Source: Burkholderia glumae LMG 2196 = ATCC 33617 (GTDB lineage: Bacteria > Pseudomonadota > Gammaproteobacteria > Burkholderiales > Burkholderiaceae). Taken from it: DNA of 64,000 bases. The position numbers were made by a program, and so were the translations under genes. Under the pieces are notes generated by a model. That model did no database searches. It saw nothing but the letters and a program-made list of their open reading frames with translations, and was not told the origin of the DNA. Positions 18,535 to 30,645 of the stretch are shown here, piece by piece; position 1 is the stretch's first letter; each line of letters starts with the position of its first letter. The DNA is taken from positions 124,001 through 188,000 of the forward strand of contig NZ_CP009435.1 in the NCBI RefSeq assembly GCF_000960995.1. The letters are read 5' to 3'.

Positions 18535-19737
18535 ATGAATACGACAACCGATGGCGCCGTCGCGGGCGGCGAGCAGGAATCCCTGTGGTCGCTGTTCCGG
18601 ACGGTCGCGGGCGTGTCCGCCGTGTCATGGGGCGGCCTCGCGATGATGGCGCAGCTCGAGCGCCATTACGTCGAGCGCACCGGGCGGCTCGACGCCGCTG
18701 CCTATGCCGACCTGGTGGCGCTCGCCTGGATCGTGCCCGGTCCGGTCGGCTGCAACGTCGCGATCCAGCTCGGCCAGGCGCTGCGCGGGCGCGTCGGCGC
18801 CTGGCTCGCCGGCATCGCGAGCGTGCTGCCGTTCTTCGTGCCGATGACGCTGTTCGCGATCTTCTATCGCGCGCCGGCGGTGCGCTCGCTCGCGGCGCCG
18901 ATGCTGCTGCACGCGTTCGGCATGGTGCTGGCCGCGTTGATCGGGGTGACCTGGCGGCGCCAGATCCGCACGCTCGCGGCAGGGCCGGCCGAGCGGCTGG
19001 TGGCCGCGGCCGCCACGGCGCTGCTGATGGCGGCGCACCGGCCGAGCGCGTTCGTCGCGATCCTGGCGGGCGCGTTCGCCTCGGGCTGGTTCAGCAGCGC
19101 GGCGCGCGGCGCGGTGCCGAGGCCGCGGCTCGCCTGCGCCGAGCGCCTGGTACTGCTCGCGCTGGCGCCGCTGGTGGTGCTGTTCGCGCTGCCGCTGCCG
19201 GACGCCTGCGAGGCGAGGCTGCTGTGGCTGCGGCTCGCCGGCGCCGGCATGACGCTGTTCGGCGGCGGCTTCTCGGCGCTGCCGGTGCTGAAGGCGCTGC
19301 TCGTCACGCCGGCCACCGGCCTGTCCGACAGCGATTTCACGCTGGCCTTCGCGCTCTCGCCGGTCTCGCCCGGGCCGCTGCTGAACGTCGTGCCGTTCCT
19401 GGGCTACCTGATGGACGGCTGGCGCGGCGCGCTGCTCGGCACGGCCGCGCTGTTCATCCCGTCCGGCTGCCTGGTGGTGCTCGCACAGCGGCACCTGCAC
19501 CGGCTGCGCCGCAGCCCGCGTTTCGAGCACGGCATGCGGATGCTGCGCGCGGCCACCACCGCGTTCCTCGCGATCGCCGTGGTGCGAATCCTGAGCGGCA
19601 CGCCGGCCGCGCCGGGCTATTGGGCGATCGGCGCGCTGGCCTGTTTCGCGTTCGCGCGCTTCGGGGTGCCGGTCTACGCGGTGTACGGGACCGTGGCGGC
19701 CGGCTGCGGGGGATGGCTGCTGCTCGCGGCGCATTGA
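18535..19737 (+). CDS. chrA: chromate transporter (CHR family), long form
   Basis: About 400 residues with two homologous CHR halves. The first includes GGLAMMAQLERHYVERTGRLDAAAYADLVALAWIVPGPVGCNVAIQLGQ split by helices; the second includes GGGFSALPVLKALLVT and FALSPVSPGPLLNVVPFLGYLMDG. Chromate efflux is the family role. I start at ATG 18535 because homology begins there; the upstream in-frame sequence is Arg-rich repeat-like text. No chrB regulator is adjacent. Confidence 0.82.
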   Translation: MNTTTDGAVAGGEQESLWSLFRTVAGVSAVSWGGLAMMAQLERHYVERTGRLDAAAYADLVALAWIVPGPVGCNVAIQLGQALRGRVGAWLAGIASVLPFFVPMTLFAIFYRAPAVRSLAAPMLLHAFGMVLAALIGVTWRRQIRTLAAGPAERLVAAAATALLMAAHRPSAFVAILAGAFASGWFSSAARGAVPRPRLACAERLVLLALAPLVVLFALPLPDACEARLLWLRLAGAGMTLFGGGFSALPVLKALLVTPATGLSDSDFTLAFALSPVSPGPLLNVVPFLGYLMDGWRGALLGTAALFIPSGCLVVLAQRHLHRLRRSPRFEHGMRMLRAATTAFLAIAVVRILSGTPAAPGYWAIGALACFAFARFGVPVYAVYGTVAAGCGGWLLLAAH

Positions 19738-19822
19738 GCGCGGCGCGGCCCCGCGCGATGCCGCGCTACGGGGCAAGCCGGCCAACCGTGCCGGATGCCG
19801 CCGGCACCGCGCGCGGCGCGCA

Positions 19823-20281
19823 TCAGAAGCCGCGCGAGAGCACCGCGACGGCGATCGTCACGACGCCGAGCACGAGGTTCACCATCACCAGCATGCGCAT
19901 CGCCGCCACGGCGCGCGCGCCGTCCGGCCAGTTCTGCGCCTGCACGGCGCGGCGGATGCGCGGGAAGATCGCGAAGCGGATGTGGCCGAAGATCAGCATC
20001 ATCAGCACGCCGCAGCCGGCCATCGCATGCAGCGGCCAGTTCGCGTGCGCGCCGCCGAACGCCGTGAGCAGGTAGCCGCCCGTGAGCAGCGTGACGATCA
20101 CGGCGCCCGCCACCCAGTTGAAGAAGCGGCCGAATACGGCCTCCACGAGCGGCAGCCGCAGCTGCGGCGAGAGATCCGACAGCGCGGGGCGCAGGCAGAA
20201 ATGCGCGAACACCATTCCGCCCACCCACACCGCGACGGCGAGAAGGTGAAGGAACAGCGCGACGGCGATGGCGTGGGACAT
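19823..20281 (-). CDS. CopD-like four-helix membrane protein
   Basis: 152 residues with four hydrophobic segments beginning AVALFLHLLAVAVWVGGMVFAHF, similar to CopD/cytochrome b561-like small membrane proteins. Histidines in LHLLA, FAHF, LHAMA and FGHIRF sit at helix positions that could bind haem or metal. Start at 20281 is the first ATG with homology. Function is inferred from family only. Confidence 0.72.
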   Translation of the reverse strand: MSHAIAVALFLHLLAVAVWVGGMVFAHFCLRPALSDLSPQLRLPLVEAVFGRFFNWVAGAVIVTLLTGGYLLTAFGGAHANWPLHAMAGCGVLMMLIFGHIRFAIFPRIRRAVQAQNWPDGARAVAAMRMLVMVNLVLGVVTIAVAVLSRGF

Positions 20282-20542
20282 GAGCAAATCCTGTGGGGTG
20301 TCGTGATGGAAGGAAGCGCGGCGGCCTCGCCGCGAACGGCGACGCAACGGCTGCGGCATGACCGGGTTCGACCGCCGCGAGCCTGACCGGTTCGACGCGG
20401 CGCGCCATTTCGGGGGAAATCGTCCGACCGGCGGGGCACGGCACGGCATGCCCCGAAGTCGCGGCGCGGCCAGCCTGCGTGGACATGCCCCGGCGCCGCC
20501 CGCAACGGGCGCCGCCGGGGGCCGCCGCGCGCCGCGCGCGCG

Positions 20543-22867
<2,325 letters not shown>

Positions 22868-22940
22868 CGGGTATCGCTTCCGTATGCTTGCGTATCGGTT
22901 CGGGGCGGCAGGCGGGCACCTCGGGCGGGCGCGCCGCCGC

Positions 22941-24923
22941 TCAGATGTCGGCCTCGACCTCGTTGCCCTTTTCTTCCAGCCAGCTGCGGCGCGCCGCGGC
23001 TTCGCCCTTGCCCATCAGCATCGTCATGCGCGAGACGGTCGCGTCGTAGTCGAGCTGGCCGAGCGCCACCGGCATCAGGCGCCGCGTGTCGGGATTCATG
23101 GTGGTGTCCCACAGCTGCTCGGCGCTCATCTCGCCGAGGCCCTTGAAGCGGCTGATGGTCCACTGCGTGTCGCGCACGCCGTCCTTGCGCAGCTTGTCGA
23201 GGATCGCCTCGAGCTCGCCGTCGTCGAGCGCGTAGAGCTTCTGCGCGGGCTTCTTGCCGCGCGCCGGCGCGTCGACGCGAAACAGCGGCGGGCGCGCCAC
23301 GAACACGTTGCCGCGCTCGATCAGCTGCGGGAAATGCTTGAAGAACAGCGTGAGCAGCAGCACCTGGATGTGCGCGCCGTCCACGTCCGCGTCCGAGAGG
23401 ATGCAGATCTTGCCGTAGCGCAGGTTCGACAGGTCGACGTTGTCGTCGGGACCGTGCGGATCGACGCCGATCGCCACCGAGATGTCGTGCACCTCGTTGT
23501 TCGCGAACAGCCGATCGCGCTCGGTTTCCCAGGTGTTGAGCACCTTGCCGCGCAGCGGCAGGATCGCCTGATACTCCTTGTCGCGCCCCATCTTGGCCGA
23601 GCCGCCCGCCGAATCGCCCTCGACCAGGAACAGCTCGTTGCGCGTGATGTCCTGCGTCTCGCAGTCGGTCAGCTTGCCCGGCAGCACCGCCACGCCCGAG
23701 CTCTTGCGCTTCTCCACCTTCTGGCCCGCGCGCGTGCGCGCCTGCGCCTGCTTGATCACGAGCTCGGCGAGCTTCTTGCCGTGCTCGACGTGCTGGTTCA
23801 GCCACAGCTCGAGCGCCGGGCGCGTGAACGACGAGACCAGCTTCACCGCGTCCCGGCTGTTGAGCCGCTCCTTGATCTGCCCTTGGAACTGCGGGTCGAG
23901 CACCTTCGCCGACAGCACGAACGAGACGCGCGCGAACACGTCCTCGGCCAGCAGCTTGACGCCTTTCGGCTGCAGATTGTGCAGCTCGACGAAGCTCTTG
24001 ACCGCCTGGTAGAGCCCGTCGCGCAAGCCCGACTCGTGCGTGCCGCCGGCAGGCGTGGGGATCAGGTTCACGTAGGATTCGCGCGTGAGCGAGCCTTCCT
24101 CGCTCCAGGCCACCACCCACGAGGCGCCCTCGCCGTCGGCGAAGCTGTCGTCGCCCGACTTCGAATCGGCGAAGCGCTCGCCCTCGAACAGCGGAATCAG
24201 CAGCTCGCTGCCGTTCATCTCGTCGAGCAGGTAGCCGCGCAGGCCGTCCTCGTACTTCCAGCTCTGCCGTTCGCCCGACTTCTCGATGACGAGCACCACT
24301 TCCACGCCCGGCAGCAGCACCGCCTTCGAGCGCAGCAGCCGCTGCAGCTCGCCGAGCGGCAGGTTCGGCGAATCGAAATACTTGCCGTCGGGCCAGACGC
24401 GCACCCGCGTGCCCGACTTCTTCTCGCCGCGGCCGGCCGGCTGCGTGACGAGCGGCTTGACCACGTCGCCGTGCGCGAAGCCGAGCTCGGCGCATTTGCC
24501 CTCGCGCCAGACCGTGACGTCGAGCCGCGTGGCGAGCGCGTTCGTGACCGACACGCCCACCCCGTGCAGGCCGCCCGAGAAGGTGTAGGCGCCGCCCGCG
24601 GCCTTGTCGAACTTGCCGCCCGCGTGCAGCCGCGTGAACACGATCTCCACCACCGGCACGCCTTCGTCCGGATGCAGGCCGAACGGAATGCCGCGGCCGT
24701 CGTCCTCCACCGAGACCGACTGGTCCGCATGCAGGGTGACCGTGATCTGCTTGCCGTGGCCGCCGAGCGCCTCGTCCGAGGCGTTGTCGATCACTTCCTG
24801 AATGATGTGCAGCGGGTTTTCGGTACGCGTATACATACCGGGCCGCTGCTTGACGGGCTCGAGGCCCTTCAGCACCTTGATCGATGCTTCGCTATATGCC
24901 GCTGCGGGCTTTTTCGTGGACAT
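22941..24923 (-). CDS. parE: DNA topoisomerase IV subunit B
   Basis: 660 residues. The GHKL ATPase has QEVIDNASDEALGGH and VEDDGRGIPFG; the TOPRIM domain has FLVEGDSAGGSAKMGRD and CILSDADVDGAHI; the C-terminal part has WTISRFKGLGEMSAEQLWDTTM. It pairs with ParC. The frame extends six codons upstream to a TTG, but the ATG at 24923 is the better start. Confidence 0.96.
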   Translation of the reverse strand: MSTKKPAAAYSEASIKVLKGLEPVKQRPGMYTRTENPLHIIQEVIDNASDEALGGHGKQITVTLHADQSVSVEDDGRGIPFGLHPDEGVPVVEIVFTRLHAGGKFDKAAGGAYTFSGGLHGVGVSVTNALATRLDVTVWREGKCAELGFAHGDVVKPLVTQPAGRGEKKSGTRVRVWPDGKYFDSPNLPLGELQRLLRSKAVLLPGVEVVLVIEKSGERQSWKYEDGLRGYLLDEMNGSELLIPLFEGERFADSKSGDDSFADGEGASWVVAWSEEGSLTRESYVNLIPTPAGGTHESGLRDGLYQAVKSFVELHNLQPKGVKLLAEDVFARVSFVLSAKVLDPQFQGQIKERLNSRDAVKLVSSFTRPALELWLNQHVEHGKKLAELVIKQAQARTRAGQKVEKRKSSGVAVLPGKLTDCETQDITRNELFLVEGDSAGGSAKMGRDKEYQAILPLRGKVLNTWETERDRLFANNEVHDISVAIGVDPHGPDDNVDLSNLRYGKICILSDADVDGAHIQVLLLTLFFKHFPQLIERGNVFVARPPLFRVDAPARGKKPAQKLYALDDGELEAILDKLRKDGVRDTQWTISRFKGLGEMSAEQLWDTTMNPDTRRLMPVALGQLDYDATVSRMTMLMGKGEAAARRSWLEEKGNEVEADI

Positions 24924-25124
24924 AGGCGCCAGTTTCGTCAATCGTCCGGGTGATCGCCGGCCGCCGGGGCCGACAAGCGCATGGACAAAACGTTGAATTC
25001 GATGAACGCGCCGCTCGGAACCTCGCGGTTACGCGACCGCTCCGACGGCGCAGGGCACGCCGGCGCCGCAAGCAGCACCGGGGGCCGGAACGCGGCGTAT
25101 TTTACTGGTTCCTTGCGTGCGCGC

Positions 25125-27092
<1,968 letters not shown>

Positions 27093-27297
27093 GGGGAAGA
27101 CGGCGAAGAGAAGGATTCGGAAACGCCCATTGTAACGGGCATCGGGCCGGGCGCCGTACCGGCCGGTCGGCCAGCGCGGCCGCAGCGCGCGAGAAGCCGG
27201 CGAAACACCTGGGGGTGAGCGGGAACGCGCCTCGGCGTGCCGCGGTGGCGCCCGCCCGGCGAGCGGGCGGGCGCGGCGGCTGGGATGCGGCGGCCGC

Positions 27298-27708
27298 TTA
27301 CTTGACGTCGATGTGGATCGTCTGGCTCAGATCAGGCCCGTAGGAGCGATGCGCGCCGTCGCCGAACTGCAGCGTGAGCGTGTGCGGGCCGGGCGGCAGC
27401 TTCAGGTCGGTTTCCGTCTGGCCTTTGCCGAAGTGCAGCGAGCGCTCCGTGGCGGGGATCACCTGATCCTTCGGCACCGGGCCGCCGTCGATTTCGAGGT
27501 GGTGATGCCCGGTGTTCGGCGTCAGGTCGCCGGCCGGCTTGATCGCCATGCCGTCGACGCCGAACACCACGTGCACCGGGTTCGACACCGTGGCGCCGTC
27601 CTTCGGCTCGACGAAATACACGCGCGGCTGCGCGGCATGCGCGACGCCGGCGGACGCGGCAAGCGCGGTAGCGCAAAGCGTGGCGGCCATCCATCGTTTG
27701 CTGATCAT
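27298..27708 (-). CDS. DUF4399 domain secreted protein
   Basis: 136 residues with an N-terminal signal peptide (about 1-24, ending AHA) followed by the DUF4399 domain: RVYFVEPKDGATVSNPVHVVFGVDGM, GHHHLEIDG and LHFGKGQTETDLKLPPGPHTLTLQFGDG. The GHHHLEID histidine cluster suggests metal binding (inference). AAGGAG lies 6 bases before the ATG, fixing the start. Periplasmic protein of unknown role. Confidence 0.9.
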   Translation of the reverse strand: MISKRWMAATLCATALAASAGVAHAAQPRVYFVEPKDGATVSNPVHVVFGVDGMAIKPAGDLTPNTGHHHLEIDGGPVPKDQVIPATERSLHFGKGQTETDLKLPPGPHTLTLQFGDGAHRSYGPDLSQTIHIDVK

Positions 27709-28414
27709 CGTTCTCTCCTTTTTCCTATTGCCTGCTGTTTTGTTGTCAGGCGGTACGGGGATAGGGGTGAAGCGCCGCAAGCATACACTGTGGCGCGCGA
27801 GGGCGCCGTCAGGCGGGCCGGGGCGGCGTTTCGGGGGTTATTGCGCGGTTGGCCGGCGGCGGCGCGCCTCGCGCGAGGCTGGCGGCACGAGCGTGAGCCG
27901 TGCCGGCGTGGCCCTTTCCGGGTTCTTCGAGGATTCGATATCGCAGTGCGGATTACCGTCGTGAGCCAGGTGGTGGAGGACAAGCGCTGGCGCTGCCCGA
28001 TCTGATCGACAACGAGGCGGGAAGTCTGCCGACGAAGGCATTCCCGCCGCCAGGCGGCTCGCGGACCTGTGGGCCGACTGGCGCGGCCCGCTTCCGCGAC
28101 GTGGGCAAGGACGACTTCGCGGCCTTGAAGCGTGAGGGCGCAGGCCGGCAACGGCTCTGGCGTGCCGCGTGAGCCGTGCGTGATCGCGAGAGGGGCGCGC
28201 GTCCGGCTTTCGGCTTCGCCGGTCTTTGCTATACTCTCCCCCGCTGAACGGCCGTCGGCGACGAAGGCTGCCGGGCGATTCGCGCTCGGCGCTATGTGCC
28301 CGCCTCACGAAACGAGGTCGGCACGAAGCCCTGAAGCCCTATCGCCCGAGGTCACGCACGCCAGCCGACGTTTGCCGGCACGCCGCCCGCACACGACTCG
28401 CTTCGCGACTATCC
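27709..28414. other. intergenic region at the chromosome-island border, no gene recognised
   Basis: 706 bp, GC-rich and still chromosomal in composition. Several frames are open on both strands but none shows family resemblance or a convincing ribosome-binding site. It may hold decayed sequence near an integration site. Confidence 0.5.
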
Positions 28415-28460
28415 GCTCCCCGTAGTTCAGGGGATGGAATGACAAGCAAAAGGCTTGCCC
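28415..28460 (+). other. tRNA-like 5' half, possible remnant of an attachment site
   Basis: GCTCCCCGTAGTTCAGGGGA at 28415-28434 looks like the acceptor strand and D-arm of an arginine-type tRNA; GTTC (28425-28428) pairs with GAAT (28437-28440, one G-T). The next stretch can form a stem, CAAG/CTTG, but its loop lacks U33, and there is no T-arm or 3' acceptor strand within 100 bases. It is therefore not a complete tRNA. It lies exactly where composition changes. Confidence 0.3.
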
Positions 28461-28503
28461 AGTAAGGCTCACACCTGTTGCTGTAGCAGATTCGTAGCAC
28501 CGA

Positions 28504-28530
28504 AAAGAGCCCCGCTCGTTGAGGGCTTTC
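28504..28530 (+). terminator. weak terminator-like hairpin
   Basis: AGCCC (28508-28512) and GGGCT (28523-28527) pair across a ten-base loop and are followed by TT. The stem is short and the T tract poor. If the tRNA-like sequence was once a full gene, this would be its terminator. Confidence 0.3.
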
Positions 28531-29073
28531 GTGCTTCTCGACCCCGGCCTGCATTTTGTTGCAAAGCAACTTGCTGCGACCGATGCTATATCAGCACCTT
28601 CGCCTTATCTGAAAAGATCAAGTGCACAAAGCTAGACCTACACATTCGTTTTTTTGGGCAGGCTGTTGCCACCCCGTCTTGGCCAATCGACCTGGCTGAC
28701 CGCTTTGCAGCATTTCCCGGTCCTTCGACATTGCGCGCCGAGAGTCAGGAAGTGGCAATGAACCGGCGAAATCTCACAACCCTAGCTCAGGGGCAAATAA
28801 AAAGCTGCGTAGCTCCTTATCTCAGCGGCATTTACTCAGGGCTTGTGCGACTTCGAGCCACACGCAAAATCAACTCTGAAGAAGACAATATGAGCACGAT
28901 AGCTACTGTTTTTATATACAGTACATCATTGCTCGATCCGATCTTCCAAACAATAGGCCCCGTAGTCACATAGGTTCTGCCGCATCGCTAGATGTGCCGC
29001 CTTGCCAAATTTGATCAATCAACTCCCAGACTTTTTGCTTTACAAGCAACTATTTGTACCGAACAATGCGTAA
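28531..29073. other. AT-richer stretch without a supported gene
   Basis: About 540 bp of markedly lower GC than the chromosome to the left. A frame at 28455-28973 is open but has no resemblance to known proteins and no ribosome-binding site. It contains a LexA-like box (28904-28923, listed separately). The frame of the next gene is open from 28992, but its conserved part starts at 29256. Confidence 0.45.
28904..28923. promoter_or_regulatory. LexA (SOS) box-like palindrome
   Basis: TACTGTTTTTATATACAGTA matches the E. coli-type LexA operator consensus (TACTGTATATATATACAGTA) at 17 of 20 positions, with intact CTGT-N8-ACAG arms. It lies 170 bp before the probable -35 of the ABC three-component operon and 68 bp before an alternative ATG at 28992. 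Which transcript it would control is not clear. Confidence 0.5.
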
Positions 29074-29101
29074 TTGACACGCCGCGCGGCATGTTTATAC
29101 A
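29074..29101 (+). promoter_or_regulatory. probable sigma-70 promoter of the ABC three-component operon
   Basis: A perfect -35 TTGACA (29074-29079), a 16-base spacer and TATACA (29096-29101). Transcription would start near 29108, giving a leader of about 150 bases before the GTG at 29256. This placement supports the downstream start for the first gene, since the longer frame from 28992 would begin before the promoter. Confidence 0.5.
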
Positions 29102-29255
29102 GCTACAGCGCGGTAACAATCGGGGAGGATCGCTTGCGCACAAGACCAATCACTTCAGACGGCAGCCGCCAAACGACATCACTACTTTTCCCGAAAGCAG
29201 TGATCATTGGTATCTGCGTGCCGGATCTCGGCTAAGCGATCACGGTAACTCAATC

Positions 29256-30179
29256 GTGTTTCAGACTCCCTACGGTCCATTCGACGGAAACAGCTGGGAA
29301 CGGCTATGTCAGCTCGTCTTTAAGCGCAAGTTCACGGACGACGGCTACACCCACATTCCGGCTACTCCCGGCGACTACGGTCTAGAAGGTTTCACTAAGA
29401 CAACAGGTTATGGATATCAGTGCTACTGCCCAGATAAGGTCTATCCGGCGAAAGACCTCTATGAGAAGCAGCGGGACAAAATCACGACAGACCTGAAGAA
29501 GCTTCAGACCAACACAACCGAGCTGACGAGGGTGCTGGGAACGACCAAGCTGCGGCGATGGCACTTGGTGACGCCAACCATCGCTCACAACGACCTCATC
29601 AAGCATGCGCAGGCGAAGGAGGCCGAGGTTCGCGGGTGGAACCTGTCAATTTTGGCCCCGGACTTCCAAGTGCTGGTCCACGACGCTGACCACTACGCGA
29701 CAGAGATTCAGGAGATGAAGCTAGCCGTCGGTCAGGCACTGGATTTCGGCAGCCTGCCTGCGGTCTTGCCCGACCTGAACGGTAATTCCGAGATCTACGA
29801 GAAAAACATCATGCGCAAGACGCGGGCGCGACTTGCGCAGGCTCCGGCCGACAAGCTGGAAAGTCGCGTTACTCGCCTTTACGCGAAGACTCTGCGAGAG
29901 TTCCTTGACCACGGCTCCTACCTAAAACGGATAAACGACACGGCACCAACCGTGCATTCAAGACTTGCGCGGCTCATAAACGGGTACGAAGCTGAAGTCG
30001 ATGAAAGGTGCTTTACCTGGGAAGGAACACCCCAAGAGCTGACCGACAAGATTCGCGACGGCCTTACCGCGCGCATAGTCAGGGAGCTAGCCCCCTCTAT
30101 TGGGGAAACCGACGCCGCAGACATCGCCCGCATGATCGTCGCAAGGTGGATTGCAGTTTGTGAGGTTGACTATGACTGA
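29256..30179 (+). CDS. restriction-endonuclease-like effector of an ABC three-component (ABC-3C/Lamassu-type) defence system
   Basis: About 307 residues from GTG 29256; the frame is open from ATG 28992 (395 residues), but resemblance starts at TPYGPFDGNSWERL. Residues about 35-65 (GDYGLEGF, then YGYQCYCPDK) resemble the active region of Mrr/PD-(D/E)xK-like nucleases, though the canonical lysine is not at the usual spacing after Gln (QCY). A Lys-rich helix, EKQRDKITTDLKKL, follows. The gene overlaps the next by 8 bases, and the third gene is an SMC-like ATPase. In such systems the first protein is the toxic effector, often cleaving DNA when the ATPase senses invader DNA (family knowledge). Family assignment is from memory of architecture, not a search. 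Confidence 0.65.
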   Translation: MFQTPYGPFDGNSWERLCQLVFKRKFTDDGYTHIPATPGDYGLEGFTKTTGYGYQCYCPDKVYPAKDLYEKQRDKITTDLKKLQTNTTELTRVLGTTKLRRWHLVTPTIAHNDLIKHAQAKEAEVRGWNLSILAPDFQVLVHDADHYATEIQEMKLAVGQALDFGSLPAVLPDLNGNSEIYEKNIMRKTRARLAQAPADKLESRVTRLYAKTLREFLDHGSYLKRINDTAPTVHSRLARLINGYEAEVDERCFTWEGTPQELTDKIRDGLTARIVRELAPSIGETDAADIARMIVARWIAVCEVDYD

Positions 30180-30645
30180 AGCCGTGGCCTTCGAGTCTAG
30201 ACGTCTGCGCTTCGTCCGACGGCCGTCTCCAGTGCTGGTGGAACACCGGCCGCTCTACAAGATCACGCAGCTGCTTCTGGTTCTGCAGATGTCGTCTCGT
30301 GGTGGTAAGTCAACGCTGCCGCGCCTGCACCTGTTCAACTGGGCATTGAAGAGTACCGACCGGATTCAGAAATTGGTCGACGCCGCGAAGGCCAAGGTAT
30401 TGAACATGACGGCGTGGGGCTTCGACCCCGCTCTAGCTATCGCCATTCGGTTTGCCGTGGCCGAGAGTTTGATCGACACCACGTCAACCGGATACCAATT
30501 GACCGAAAAAGGCCGAGCCTTCGTTACCGAAGTCCTTAAGGATACCGACGCCTTCACGCCCGAGCGCCAGCTTCTAACGCAGATCGGTAAAGACATCACT
30601 GAAGGCATGGTCGAGAAAGTTGCGAAGGGATGGGAGTCGGCATGA
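30172..30645 (+). CDS. ABC three-component system middle component, winged-helix-like
   Basis: 157 residues from ATG 30172, which overlaps the effector stop by 8 bases; its own stop overlaps the ATPase start as ATGA. The sequence reads as a small helical, winged-helix-like protein: LYKITQLLLVLQMSSRGGKSTLPRLHLFNWAL, then WGFDPALAIAIRFAVAESLIDTTSTGYQLTEKG split over helix and wing. This size, position and coupling fit the middle component (MC; LmuC-like) of ABC-3C systems. No catalytic motif is seen. Its role is probably to bridge effector and ATPase. Confidence 0.6.
   Translation: MTEAVAFESRRLRFVRRPSPVLVEHRPLYKITQLLLVLQMSSRGGKSTLPRLHLFNWALKSTDRIQKLVDAAKAKVLNMTAWGFDPALAIAIRFAVAESLIDTTSTGYQLTEKGRAFVTEVLKDTDAFTPERQLLTQIGKDITEGMVEKVAKGWESA

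Noticed and set aside
28415..28490. Complete functional tRNA
   Set aside because: No U33, no T-arm and no 3' acceptor strand can be found; only the 5' half is tRNA-like.
28455..28973. 172-codon open frame as a gene
   Set aside because: No recognised motif, no ribosome-binding site, and it crosses a terminator-like hairpin and a LexA-like box.
28992..29255. Using ATG 28992 as the effector start
   Set aside because: The extra 88 residues do not look like protein of this family, and a strong promoter lies inside that stretch; kept only as an alternative.
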